A stretch of DNA of 64,000 nt, taken from the NCBI GenBank assembly GCA_021199855.1, contig JAJQHD010000057.1, forward strand, positions 62,001 through 126,000, in the 5' to 3' direction. This DNA is from Oscillospiraceae bacterium (GTDB lineage: Bacteria; Bacillota; Clostridia; Oscillospirales; Ruminococcaceae). The notes beneath the pieces are model-generated. The model was not told where the DNA came from. It saw only the letters and a program-made list of their open reading frames with translations, and did not search any database. This document shows positions 51,786-60,521 of the stretch, piece by piece. Both the position numbers and the translations under genes were made by a program. The stretch's first letter is position 1. Every line of letters starts with the position of its first letter.

Positions 51786-54700
51786 TGGGTGCTATTGATA
51801 TCAGGACAACATCGAAGGTTGTGCCGCAGTGTTATGCTTATACCACTCCCGACGTTCCGGCGCATGATGGGTGGACTAAGATTGGGTTTACCGAGAGGGA
51901 CGTTGAGACACGAATCAATGAGCAGACCCATACCGTAGGCGTGGCGCATAAGACCCATTGGGCTATGCGGGCGGCTTTTATGACCGAGCCTTATGGGACG
52001 TTCACGGATAAGGACTTCCATGCCTATCTGAAAAAGCTTGGTGTCTCCCGTGAAGAAGGGACAGAGTGGTTCTATATCGAGCCGAATACCGCACGGAATG
52101 ATTATATTGACTTCACCCAGAATCATGGCGTGACTTCCACAACCGATGCCGATGCGGTTATCCCGTATAAGCTTCGGGATGAACAGGCGGATGCCGTCGG
52201 GATGACGATTGACTATTTCAAGGGTCGGGAATCCGCAGAGTTTCTTTGGAACGCAAAGCCCCGGTTCGGAAAAACGCTCTCGGCATATGACCTTTGCATG
52301 AAGCTTGAGGCAACAAATATCCTTATCGTCACAAATCGTCCGGCTATCGCAAATTCGTGGTACTCGGATTATGAGACCTTCTTCGGACCTCAGTCGGGAT
52401 ATATCTTCGTGAGCAATGTTGACGGAATCAAGGACAGAAAGTATGTCTATAGCCGTGAGCAGTTCCTGGAAATGCTCGATGACGATGATAATATAAAGGG
52501 CTGTATTGAGTTCGTAAGCTTGCAGGATCTGAAGGGCTCTGTCTACTTTGGCGGGCATTACGATAAGCTTTCGGAACTCAGCGCAGAGTATGGCGTGAAG
52601 TGGGATATACTCATCATTGATGAATCCCATGAAGGTGTTGATACATATAAGACGGACACGGCTTTCAATCACATCAGCCGTAAGTGGACGCTTCACCTTT
52701 CCGGCACACCGTTCAAGGCTCTGGCAAATGACAAATTCCCGTCGGATGCAATCTTCAACTGGACATATGCCGATGAGCAGAAAAAGAAACGTGACTGGGA
52801 CGATTCAAGTGAAATTGAAAACCCGTATGCCGGTTTGCCGAAGCTCAATCTGTATACATACCAGATGTCGGATATTGTCCGGGATAAGCTGAAAAAGGGC
52901 ATAGAGCTTGCGGATAACGATATTGAGGAATACGCATTTGATTTGAATGAATTTTTTGCGACCAATGAATCGGGAAAGTTCGTGCATGATGAAGACGTAG
53001 ATAAGTTCCTCGATGCTCTGACACATCAGGAGAAGTTCCCGTTCTCAACCCCGGAGCTTCGGGACGAACTGAAGCACACCTTCTGGCTTCTCAATCATGT
53101 GGCAAGCGCACGGGCTCTTGAAAAGAAATTGAAGCTTCATCCTGTATTCAAAGATTATAAGGTTGTTTTAGCCGCAGGAGACGGAAAAACAGATGATGAC
53201 GAAGCAAACGAAAAGTCATATGACAGAGTTGTAAAGGCTATCGCAGAGAACGACAAGACCATCACTCTTTCCGTAGGACAGTTGACCACGGGAATAACAG
53301 TCCCTCAATGGACGGCGGTTCTCATGCTTTCGAATATGTCAAGCCCGTCCTTGTATATGCAGGCGGCATTCAGAGCGCAGAACCCGTGCCTCTTTATAGA
53401 TGAACACGGCGAATCATTCAGAAAGCAAAATGCCTATGTCTTCGACTTCGACCCTGCCAGAACGCTGACGATTTACGAGAAGTTCGCAAACGACCTCATC
53501 CCCGAAACTTCCGGCGACAAGGGCGACTTTGACCATAAGAAAGAGAACGTCAGGGAGCTGCTTAACTTCTTCCCGATTTACGGCGAAGATGACGAAGGCT
53601 CGATGACGGAGCTTGATGCCGAGAAGGTTCTCACCATCCCTCGCCATATCCATGCAAAAGAGGTTGTCGAGCGTGGATTCATGTCGAACTTCCTGTTTGC
53701 GAACATCAGCGGCATTTTCGGCGCACCAAAAGAGATTATCGACATCATCAACAGTATGCAGGCTATCGAAGAACCGAAGGCTCTTGCACCTGTCGATGTC
53801 GATGAAACCACGGCTGATGCTCTGAGCCTCAATGCCGAGGGAGAAGTCGAAATCCCGACCGAAATGATTATCGGCACGGCAAGCGAGCTTTTCGGAGATA
53901 AAGTTTATTCGGATATTGATGACCAATTAGAGATAGCCGTAGAAGAGGCTAAAAAGAAAATAGAGCAAACCTCGGATTCAAAGAAAGACGAGCTTAAGGC
54001 TCTCTGTGAGCAGTTTGCAGTCCCGATTGCGGATTCGCTTATCGAAAAAGCAAAGGCAACATATGGCAGTGATTTGAGAAAATCCACCCAGAAACAGTTG
54101 GAGAGAAAAATCCAAGAGACCACTGATACAGTTGTTAGTCGTGTTTATGGCGACTATACTATTCAGGATAATCAGCTCATCAAGGAACATGACGACAAGA
54201 TTAAGGAAGCACAAAACTCAGGTGCTTCCATGCCGGAAATCACGAAGATTGATGAGGAGTACACCCAGAAGCGCACTCAAAGCTATCAGGACATGATAGA
54301 AAACATCAACAAGAATCTTCGCAGTAACGAAACCGTGAAGAAAGCGGCAGAGACTATCGTTGAGACAGTGGAGACCGAAAAGCTGAATGCTCAGAAGGAT
54401 TCTATTGAAGGTAAAGTCCGTGACCATCTTCGTGGCTTCTCCCGCACTATCCCTGCATTCCTTATGGCATACGGCGATGAGAAGACGACCCTTGCAAACT
54501 TCGATTCTCTTGTGCCGGAGGAAGTCTTCTGGGAAGTCACCGTCAATCCGCAGAACGGTCAAGGTGTAACTCTTGACCAGTTCCGACTGCTTAGAGACGG
54601 CGGAGACTATACAGCCGACAATGGCGAGATAAAGCACTTTGACGGACATCTTTTTGATGAGGTTGTGTTCAATGATGCCGTTCAGGAGTTCATAAGAAGA

Positions 54701-55168
54701 CGTGCCGAGCTCGCAAATTACTTCGAGCCGAACCATAAGGGAGACATCTTCGACTATATCCCGCCACAGCGCACAAACCAGATTTTCACACCCAAGAAAG
54801 TTGTCAAGGATATGGTGGACAAGCTTGAAGCAGAGAATCCCGGCTGCTTCGATGACCCGGATGCGACATTCGCCGACCTCTATATGAAGTCCGGAATGTA
54901 CATCACGGAAATCGTGACAAGGCTCTACCAGAGCAAGCGCATGAAAGCTCTCTATCCCGATGATGCTGAAAGGCTGAATCATATCTTCGCAAAGCAAGTC
55001 TACGGCTGTGCGCCGACAGAGATAATCTATCGCATTTGCCTCAGATATATCCTCGGCTTCAGTGACGAGATAAATATCGAGAAGAACAACATCCGTCTCT
55101 GCGACACTCTTGAGTACGCAAAGAACGGAACGATGGAAGAAGAAATGCGGAAGCTGTTTGAGCTATAG
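51785..55168 (+). CDS. GIY-YIG nuclease - SF2 helicase - partial methyltransferase polypeptide
   Basis: An 1127-residue restriction-type protein. Residues about 15-100 are a GIY-YIG/T5orf172-like nuclease (CYAYTTPDVP, WTKIGFTERDVETRINEQ). An SF2 helicase follows: Walker A AKPRFGKT (157-164), LIIDESHEGV, LHLSGTP and SLYMQAAFRAQNP. A long helical coupler occupies about 600-950. The last 135 residues hold methyltransferase motif X (NQIFTPKKVVKDMVD, about 998) and a motif I variant (DLYMKSGMYITEI, about 1031), then stop at LFEL before any NPPY. The overall plan resembles single-chain type ISP enzymes, with the NPPY half moved to the upstream gene. ATG 51785 follows AAGGAG by 8 nt. Confidence 0.87.
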   Translation: MGAIDIRTTSKVVPQCYAYTTPDVPAHDGWTKIGFTERDVETRINEQTHTVGVAHKTHWAMRAAFMTEPYGTFTDKDFHAYLKKLGVSREEGTEWFYIEPNTARNDYIDFTQNHGVTSTTDADAVIPYKLRDEQADAVGMTIDYFKGRESAEFLWNAKPRFGKTLSAYDLCMKLEATNILIVTNRPAIANSWYSDYETFFGPQSGYIFVSNVDGIKDRKYVYSREQFLEMLDDDDNIKGCIEFVSLQDLKGSVYFGGHYDKLSELSAEYGVKWDILIIDESHEGVDTYKTDTAFNHISRKWTLHLSGTPFKALANDKFPSDAIFNWTYADEQKKKRDWDDSSEIENPYAGLPKLNLYTYQMSDIVRDKLKKGIELADNDIEEYAFDLNEFFATNESGKFVHDEDVDKFLDALTHQEKFPFSTPELRDELKHTFWLLNHVASARALEKKLKLHPVFKDYKVVLAAGDGKTDDDEANEKSYDRVVKAIAENDKTITLSVGQLTTGITVPQWTAVLMLSNMSSPSLYMQAAFRAQNPCLFIDEHGESFRKQNAYVFDFDPARTLTIYEKFANDLIPETSGDKGDFDHKKENVRELLNFFPIYGEDDEGSMTELDAEKVLTIPRHIHAKEVVERGFMSNFLFANISGIFGAPKEIIDIINSMQAIEEPKALAPVDVDETTADALSLNAEGEVEIPTEMIIGTASELFGDKVYSDIDDQLEIAVEEAKKKIEQTSDSKKDELKALCEQFAVPIADSLIEKAKATYGSDLRKSTQKQLERKIQETTDTVVSRVYGDYTIQDNQLIKEHDDKIKEAQNSGASMPEITKIDEEYTQKRTQSYQDMIENINKNLRSNETVKKAAETIVETVETEKLNAQKDSIEGKVRDHLRGFSRTIPAFLMAYGDEKTTLANFDSLVPEEVFWEVTVNPQNGQGVTLDQFRLLRDGGDYTADNGEIKHFDGHLFDEVVFNDAVQEFIRRRAELANYFEPNHKGDIFDYIPPQRTNQIFTPKKVVKDMVDKLEAENPGCFDDPDATFADLYMKSGMYITEIVTRLYQSKRMKALYPDDAERLNHIFAKQVYGCAPTEIIYRICLRYILGFSDEINIEKNNIRLCDTLEYAKNGTMEEEMRKLFEL

Positions 55169-55245
55169 AAAGCTTCTTTAGAGTTATGGTATATTATACT
55201 TATCCCGTAAGACAAATTTAAACAAATTTCAAGGAGAAAATTAAT

Positions 55246-55764
55246 ATGAACATGAAGTACACACCCGCTGAGGCTTCCAAGCTTTTAAGAACCCTTACCG
55301 AGGAGCATGACAATTTAGCGGCTCGTGAGCGCTCCCTCGACACCTTCGGGGCGTTCGCCAATGAGGATCTGGATACTGTCCGTCCCGACTACGATTATGC
55401 AGAGTATCAGCGTGAGCTTTCGGAGCTTGAGAGGAAAATCCGCACGGTCAAGCACGCAATCAACGTCTTCAATGTGACGACAGTTTTGCCTGACGCCGAT
55501 GGAATGACGATTGACGAGGCACTCGTCTGCCTTCCACAGCTTTCGGCAAGGAAGCGCAAGCTCGCCACCATGTCGATGAGAGTTCAGAAGGAGCGACTGA
55601 TGAGTACCCGCACAACCACCGCCGCTGTCTCCGAATTCAAGTACGCAAACTACGATATCGCCGAAGCGAAGACGGATTACGAGAAGACTGTCGCCGAAAT
55701 CACGGCAATTCAGACAGCCCTCGACCTTGTCAATAATACCGAGACGTTTGAGATTGACATCTGA
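55246..55764 (+). CDS. Small coiled-coil protein of unknown function
   Basis: A 172-residue, largely helical protein: LLRTLTEEHDNLAARERSL, YAEYQRELSELERKIRTVKHAINVFN and a second helical hairpin with MTIDEALVCLPQLSARKRKLATMS. It is charged throughout, with no transmembrane segment or catalytic motif. I do not recognise a named family with confidence. AAGGAG lies 9 nt before the ATG. It follows the helicase gene by 77 nt and may be an accessory subunit of the restriction-type system, on position alone. Confidence 0.7.
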   Translation: MNMKYTPAEASKLLRTLTEEHDNLAARERSLDTFGAFANEDLDTVRPDYDYAEYQRELSELERKIRTVKHAINVFNVTTVLPDADGMTIDEALVCLPQLSARKRKLATMSMRVQKERLMSTRTTTAAVSEFKYANYDIAEAKTDYEKTVAEITAIQTALDLVNNTETFEIDI

Positions 55765-56055
55765 ATGGGCTTCGCCTGAAGCTTTCCGAACACAGCCACA
55801 GCTTTTTGAGATATCACCGGTGTGTATGGCAGGAAGGTTACGGTTTATCGTAAAAGTAGCTCGGGTCACATCATTACTGTTTGTTGATGTTAATGTTTAT
55901 GGTTCTGGTAAAGGTTCGCCCACCAGTCATCCATAATTTTAATTTACGCTGAAGCTGTGTTGAAAACTTGCGCTTTTGCCTTGGCAAAAGTGTGCCCTCC
56001 CGGAGGTTCGGTTTCAGGGGAGGGGAAAGAATTTTGAATATTTGGAGGATGCCAT
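55765..56055. other. Intergenic region with hairpins, between the coiled-coil and DUF262 genes
   Basis: No credible gene. CTTTTGCC-TT-GGCAAAAG (about 55972-55989) is a perfect stem. It is followed by CCCTCCC...GGGAGGG-like arms near 55994-56025, resembling the REP-like elements at the island edges. A ribosome-binding site GGAGG follows for the DUF262 gene. Confidence 0.4.
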
Positions 56056-57852
56056 ATGGCTCAATATGATGTAAATAATTATACGGTTGGGACAATACTT
56101 GCAAATATAAAATCTGGAAGCATCGCCATTCCAGAAATGCAGCGTCCATTTGTATGGGACAGCACAAAAGTCAGGGATCTGATAGACTCTCTTTATCAGG
56201 GATTTCCTATAGGATATATAATAGTGTGGCAGAATCCGAGTGTTAAGTTGAAGGACGGAACCAAGGCTATCGGCAAAAAGGTTTTGATTGACGGTCAGCA
56301 ACGGATTACAGCTATGGCTGCTGCAATCGTCGGGCAGAAGGTTCTCAATGCCCACTATAAGTGGCAACGGATTTCTATCGCTTTTAATCCTATGGAGGAA
56401 AAGTTTGAGGTTTCCAATAGCGCAAACTCTAAAAGCAGCAAGTGGATTCCAGATATCGCTCCAGTCATGGAGCCAGATTTTGACACCTTCAATTTTGTCC
56501 TTGATTATTGCAGGAATAATGGCATCGAAGACGAAACGTCTCACATCAATAGCGTAATAAACCATCTGAGGGGAATTCAGCACAACAGCCTTGGTGTCAT
56601 CACTCTTGCGCCGGAACTGGATATTGACAGCGTTACTGAGATTTTCATTCGAATCAATTCCAAAGGAGTTGTCCTTTCTCAGGCTGACTTTGCAATGTCT
56701 AAAATTTCTTCAAACGAAGAATACGGCGGGAATATCACCAGAAAAATAATTGATTACTTCTGCCACTTACTTGAGTCGCCAAATGATTTGAAAGATATTG
56801 AAAATAATGATTCTTCATTTGCTAATAGTCCGGAATTTTCTGCAATTAAGTGGGTTGTGGAAAAAAGTAACGCTGTTTACAAGACTTCATATAGTGACGT
56901 CCTTCATGTTGCGTTTACATATAAGTTCAAACGTGGGCGTCTGTCAGACTTGGTAAGCTTGCTGTCGGGACGTGATTTCGAAACGAGAGAATTCCGAGTT
57001 GAAATTGAGGAAAATTCCTTTGCACAGCTTCATGAGGCTGTACTTGAAACAGTAAATAAAACGAGCTACGAGAGATTTCTGATGATAGTTGATTCTACAG
57101 GAATTGTTCGCAACTCATTGATCCGCTCCCAGAATGCGTTGAACTTTGGATATGCTCTCTATCTTGCACTTAAGGAAAGAAAGATTGAAGCAAACAAGAT
57201 TGAGAAGATTGTCCGTCGCTGGCTGGTGCTGAGCATTCTTACCAGTCGTTATTCCAGTTCGCCAGAATCCGTCTTTGATTTCGACATAAAGCGCTTCTTC
57301 GCCTATAAAGACCCGATGGAATATCTTGAGTTGACGGAAGCAGGAGAACTGTCCGATGCTTTCTGGAATGTCACTCTTGTACAGCGTCTGAATACTTCTG
57401 TCGCAAGCAGCCCTTACTTCAATCTTTATCTTATGACCCAGGCAAAAGGTCATGATAAGGGATTTCTGTCTGAACAAATTGGAGTGCAGACTATGCTAGA
57501 GAATAAAGGCGACATTCACCATCTGTTTCCAAAGAACTACTTGGTAAAGAACAATATACCTCAATCACAGTACAACCAAATCGCCAATTATGCCCTTATT
57601 CAGCAGGAGATAAACATCAAAATTAGTGATAAAGCTCCTTGTGAATATATGCAGACTGTTTTCGAACAGTGCCAGACGAAGAAACCCGTTTATGGCGGTA
57701 TTGTGGACGATGAGCAGTTACGTGAAAATCTGAGACAAAACTGCATTCCTGAAGGATTTGAAAACATGGACGTTTCCGATTATGCAGACTTTCTCGAAAA
57801 GCGCAGAAAACTGATGGCTGAAAAAATCCGCGACTATTACTATTCACTTTGA
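56056..57852 (+). CDS. DUF262 - HNH protein (GmrSD-like)
   Basis: A 598-residue protein. The N-terminal DUF262 domain has IAIPEMQRPFVWDSTKVRDLIDSLYQGFPIGYII and LIDGQQRITAM (DGQQR 79-83), the nucleotide-binding/ParB-like motif of GmrS. The C-terminal part has GDIHHLFPKNYLVKN (about 484-498) with NYALIQQEINIKISDKAP, an HNH-type nuclease centre as in DUF1524/GmrD-like proteins. GmrSD-type enzymes cut modified (glucosylated) phage DNA; the target here is unknown. GGAGG precedes the ATG. It stands in the same-strand island after the R-M genes. Confidence 0.85.
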   Translation: MAQYDVNNYTVGTILANIKSGSIAIPEMQRPFVWDSTKVRDLIDSLYQGFPIGYIIVWQNPSVKLKDGTKAIGKKVLIDGQQRITAMAAAIVGQKVLNAHYKWQRISIAFNPMEEKFEVSNSANSKSSKWIPDIAPVMEPDFDTFNFVLDYCRNNGIEDETSHINSVINHLRGIQHNSLGVITLAPELDIDSVTEIFIRINSKGVVLSQADFAMSKISSNEEYGGNITRKIIDYFCHLLESPNDLKDIENNDSSFANSPEFSAIKWVVEKSNAVYKTSYSDVLHVAFTYKFKRGRLSDLVSLLSGRDFETREFRVEIEENSFAQLHEAVLETVNKTSYERFLMIVDSTGIVRNSLIRSQNALNFGYALYLALKERKIEANKIEKIVRRWLVLSILTSRYSSSPESVFDFDIKRFFAYKDPMEYLELTEAGELSDAFWNVTLVQRLNTSVASSPYFNLYLMTQAKGHDKGFLSEQIGVQTMLENKGDIHHLFPKNYLVKNNIPQSQYNQIANYALIQQEINIKISDKAPCEYMQTVFEQCQTKKPVYGGIVDDEQLRENLRQNCIPEGFENMDVSDYADFLEKRRKLMAEKIRDYYYSL

Positions 57853-57865
57853 AAGGACACCCCAA

Positions 57866-59248
57866 ATGCTCGGCTCCATAATCGGCGATATCGTAGGTTC
57901 AATCTACGAGTTCAACAACATAAAAACAAAATCCTTTCCTCTGTTCCGCCCGGACTGCTTCTTCACCGACGACACGGTTATGACAATAGCTGTGGCGGAT
58001 GCCATCATGAACGGTGGAAGCAGGGACGACTTTGTCGACTCAATCAAAAAGTATGGTCGGCTTTATCCACATGAGAGCTATGGCATAAGCTTTCGGATGT
58101 GGCTTCGGTCCGACACCCGGAAGCCCTACGGGAGCTTCGGAAACGGCTCGGCGATGCGGGTTGCGCCTTGTGGGTGGATGCCGGAACTCGAAGAGTGCCG
58201 GAGGCTTGCAAGGGCTTCGGCGGAGGTCACCCACAATCATCCTGAAGGCGTTAAGGGAGCACTTGCAGTGGCTGATGCCATCTATATTTGTCGGCAGAAT
58301 ATTGCGAATGGTGGAAGCCCAGCTGAGTGCCGGAGCCTTGTTAAGAATCACGTTGAGAAAGAGTACGGCTACGACCTGCACAGAACTTGCGACGAAATCC
58401 GTCCGACTTATGAATTCAACGAAACCTGTCAGGAGACCGTCCCGCAGGCGATCGTCGCCTTCCTTGACAGCACAGATTTCGAGGACGCTATCCGCAATGC
58501 CATCTCCCTCGGTGGCGACAGCGACACCCTTGCCGCCATCACCGGCAGTATCGCTGAGGCGGCTTATGGGGTTCCGGAGTGGATAAGGGAGAAGGCGTTT
58601 TCCTATTTGGATGAGACGTTGCTTGGCGTGTTTGAGAGATGGGAGAAGTATTTAGTAGAGAGAGGAAAGGACATACCCATGACCGAATCCATCACCCAAG
58701 AAAACCAGAAGCTTAACGAAGCGATTATCTTCGCCGTGAACCAGCACGCAGGACAGCTCCGCAAGGGCACCAGCCGCCCGTACATTCTGCATCCGATTGA
58801 GGTCTTGCAGATTCTTCACTCGATGAAGGCGGACATGAACCTCATGATTGCAGGAGTCCTGCACGACACGGTTGAGGACACCAGTGCGACTGTTGACGAA
58901 ATCCGTGAACGCTTTGGCGAGGACGTTGCCGCACTTGTTGCGGCTCATAGTGAGGACAAGTCTAAGACTTGGGATGAACGCAAAACCTTTGCCATCGAGG
59001 AACTCAGGACTGCTGACAAGCGTCTCAAAATGCTCGTCATGGCGGATAAACTCTCGAATATGCGGAGCATCGAGTCGGATTATAACGAAATCGGCGAGGA
59101 GCTCTGGAACCGCTTCAATGCGCCATTCGAGAAACAGCAGTGGTACTACACCGGCATCAAGGACGCCCTCTGCGACATGGCGAACTATCCCGAAACCAGG
59201 AAGTGCTATAGTGAGCTTGTTGGAATCTGGGAGAGGGTGTTTAGATGA
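57866..59248 (+). CDS. ADP-ribosylglycohydrolase fused to MESH1-like HD phosphohydrolase
   Basis: A 460-residue two-domain protein. Residues 1-265 are a DraG/ARH-type ADP-ribosylglycohydrolase (MLGSIIGDIVGSIYEF, FTDDTVMTIAVADAI, LGGDSDTLAAITGSIAEA; metal-binding Asp residues intact). Residues about 280-460 are an HD domain of the RelA/SpoT-MESH1 kind (HAGQLRKGTSRPYILHPIEV, AGVLHDTVEDT, MADKLSNM). The first removes ADP-ribose from targets; the second type hydrolyses (p)ppGpp or related nucleotides. At the junction, codon 272 is an ATG (58679) with AGGAAAGG 8 nt upstream, so a separate 189-residue HD protein may also be made. It is the last gene of the island. Confidence 0.88.
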   Translation: MLGSIIGDIVGSIYEFNNIKTKSFPLFRPDCFFTDDTVMTIAVADAIMNGGSRDDFVDSIKKYGRLYPHESYGISFRMWLRSDTRKPYGSFGNGSAMRVAPCGWMPELEECRRLARASAEVTHNHPEGVKGALAVADAIYICRQNIANGGSPAECRSLVKNHVEKEYGYDLHRTCDEIRPTYEFNETCQETVPQAIVAFLDSTDFEDAIRNAISLGGDSDTLAAITGSIAEAAYGVPEWIREKAFSYLDETLLGVFERWEKYLVERGKDIPMTESITQENQKLNEAIIFAVNQHAGQLRKGTSRPYILHPIEVLQILHSMKADMNLMIAGVLHDTVEDTSATVDEIRERFGEDVAALVAAHSEDKSKTWDERKTFAIEELRTADKRLKMLVMADKLSNMRSIESDYNEIGEELWNRFNAPFEKQQWYYTGIKDALCDMANYPETRKCYSELVGIWERVFR

Positions 59249-59250
59249 TG

Positions 59251-59293
59251 GGAGGCTTCGAGTCGGAGGTCGTCACAGTGACAGCGTAAACCT
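59251..59293 (+). repeat. Right copy of the island-bracketing repeat, relic of an Fn3-protein gene end
   Basis: Codes for GGFESEVVTVTA-stop, parallel to the end of the Fn3-protein gene at 46669-46711. No upstream part of such a gene remains; the preceding bases belong to the HD domain. Confidence 0.7.
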
Positions 59294-59309
59294 TTCAATC
59301 AGTAAATTT

Positions 59310-59337
59310 GCTCCCCATTTCAGGGGAGCATTTTTGT
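59310..59337 (+). terminator. Terminator at the right edge of the island
   Basis: 7-bp stem GCTCCCC/GGGGAGC (59310-59316, 59323-59329) with ATTTTTGTG after it. It probably once served the lost Fn3-protein gene and now ends the island transcript. Confidence 0.8.
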
Positions 59338-59368
59338 GTTTTTTGCAATCTCTTGGAAGATGACTACT

Positions 59369-59450
59369 GGCTCCCCTGACAAGGGTGAGCGTAGAAGTTC
59401 GCAAGCGAACTTCCGAAGCTGACTGAGAGGTTCGCCTCCGCAGGAGGCGC
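59369..59450. repeat. REP-like palindromic intergenic element
   Basis: GGCTCCCCTGACAAGGGTGAGC is followed by GAAGTTCG-CAAG-CGAACTTC (59395-59414) and GCTGACTGAGAGG. CGCCTCC-GCA-GGAGGCG follows. This layout is typical of the short repeats between genes in gut Oscillospirales. It lies just after the asnA stop codon. Confidence 0.5.
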
Positions 59451-59472
59451 GTCGCCCACAGGTGAAACTAAT

Positions 59473-60480
59473 TCAAAGCAGCTTAATTCCAGCCTTCTCA
59501 GCCGCATCCATCGTAGCCTTATCCCAAATGGACACCTGCACCTCGCCGATGTGGGCTTTGCCCAAGAGAAGCATACAGAGTCTTGATTGCCCGATGCCTC
59601 CGCCGATGGTAAGCGGGAGCTCATTATTTAGGAGCATCTTATGGAACTCCAAGCCCGAGCGCCACTCGCAACCGGCTTTTTTGAGCTGAGCCTTGAGGGA
59701 CTCGGCGTCGACTCTTATTCCCATCGATGAAAGCTCGAACGCACAGCCTAAAATCTCGTTCCACACGAGGATGTCGCCGTTCAGACTCCAGTCGTCATAG
59801 TCTGGAGCTCTGCCGTCGTGCTTTGTGCCTGATTTCAAAGTGTCGCCGATGCCGATGATGAAGGCAGTCTTGTGCTCTTTCAGATATTCGTTTTCACGTT
59901 CTTTAGGAGTGAGCCCAGGGTACATGTCTTCAAGCTCCTGAGCTGTGACAAACGAGACGTTTCTTGAAAGACGGCATCTCACGTTCGGGTAAACTTTAGT
60001 GACAATCTCGGAAGTATCGACAACGCAGTCGACAATCTTCTGGACAATGCCTTTGAGGAAGTCAAGATTTCTGTCTTCCCTGGTGATGATTCGCTCCCAG
60101 TCCCACTGGTCGACGTAAACCGAGTGGAGATTGTCGAGCTCCTCGTCCCGCCTGATGGCGTTCATGTCGGTGTAGATGCCCTCGCCCTCGTGGAAGCCGT
60201 ATTCCTTCAAGGCAAGCCTTTTCCACTTCGCAAGTGAATGGACAACCTCTGCATTCTCGCCGGTCTCCTTGATTTCAAACGAAACCGGTCTCTCAACGCC
60301 GTTAAGGTCGTCGTTCAAGCCTCGCATGTTGTCGACGAATAGGGGAGCGGAAGCACGTTTTAAGTTCAGCGCCTGGCAAAGGCTGATTTCAAAGCTTCTC
60401 TTGATGAGTCCAATCGCCGTCTGTGTCTCATATGGCGTGAGACTGCTCGTGTAATCCTCAGGAATTATAAATTTACTCAT
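59473..60480 (-). CDS. asnA: Aspartate-ammonia ligase (asparagine synthetase A)
   Basis: A 335-residue AsnA, a class II aminoacyl-tRNA-synthetase-like enzyme that makes asparagine from aspartate, ammonia and ATP. It has QTAIGLIKRSFEISLCQALNLKRASAPLF, VHSLAKWKRLALKEYGF, IYTDMNAIRRDEELDNLHSVYVDQWDWE and the terminal GGGIGQSRLCMLLLGKAHIGEVQVS. The start at 60480 follows AAAGGAAAC; a longer in-frame start adds 8 residues. It lies 27 nt after hisK, separated by a 7-bp tandem repeat, and is probably read through from the his operon. Confidence 0.95.
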   Translation of the reverse strand: MSKFIIPEDYTSSLTPYETQTAIGLIKRSFEISLCQALNLKRASAPLFVDNMRGLNDDLNGVERPVSFEIKETGENAEVVHSLAKWKRLALKEYGFHEGEGIYTDMNAIRRDEELDNLHSVYVDQWDWERIITREDRNLDFLKGIVQKIVDCVVDTSEIVTKVYPNVRCRLSRNVSFVTAQELEDMYPGLTPKERENEYLKEHKTAFIIGIGDTLKSGTKHDGRAPDYDDWSLNGDILVWNEILGCAFELSSMGIRVDAESLKAQLKKAGCEWRSGLEFHKMLLNNELPLTIGGGIGQSRLCMLLLGKAHIGEVQVSIWDKATMDAAEKAGIKLL

Positions 60481-60500
60481 ACTCAGTTTCCTTTCATATT

Positions 60501-60521
60501 TCAAGTCTCAAGTCTCAAGTC
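60501..60521. repeat. 7-bp tandem repeat (3 units) between hisK and asnA
   Basis: TCAAGTC occurs three times in a row (60501-60521). The hisK stop codon lies inside it, and copy number would change the hisK end and the spacing to asnA. Confidence 0.8.

Noticed and set aside
51650..52696. Long minus-strand open frame (348 codons) opposite the methylase and helicase genes
   Set aside because: It mirrors well-supported genes with clear domains on plus, has no ribosome-binding site and no recognisable motif.
46669..59293. The bracketing repeats as att sites of an integrated element
   Set aside because: The copies differ at several, mainly third-codon, positions, no integrase is present, and they fit better as ends of paralogous genes.
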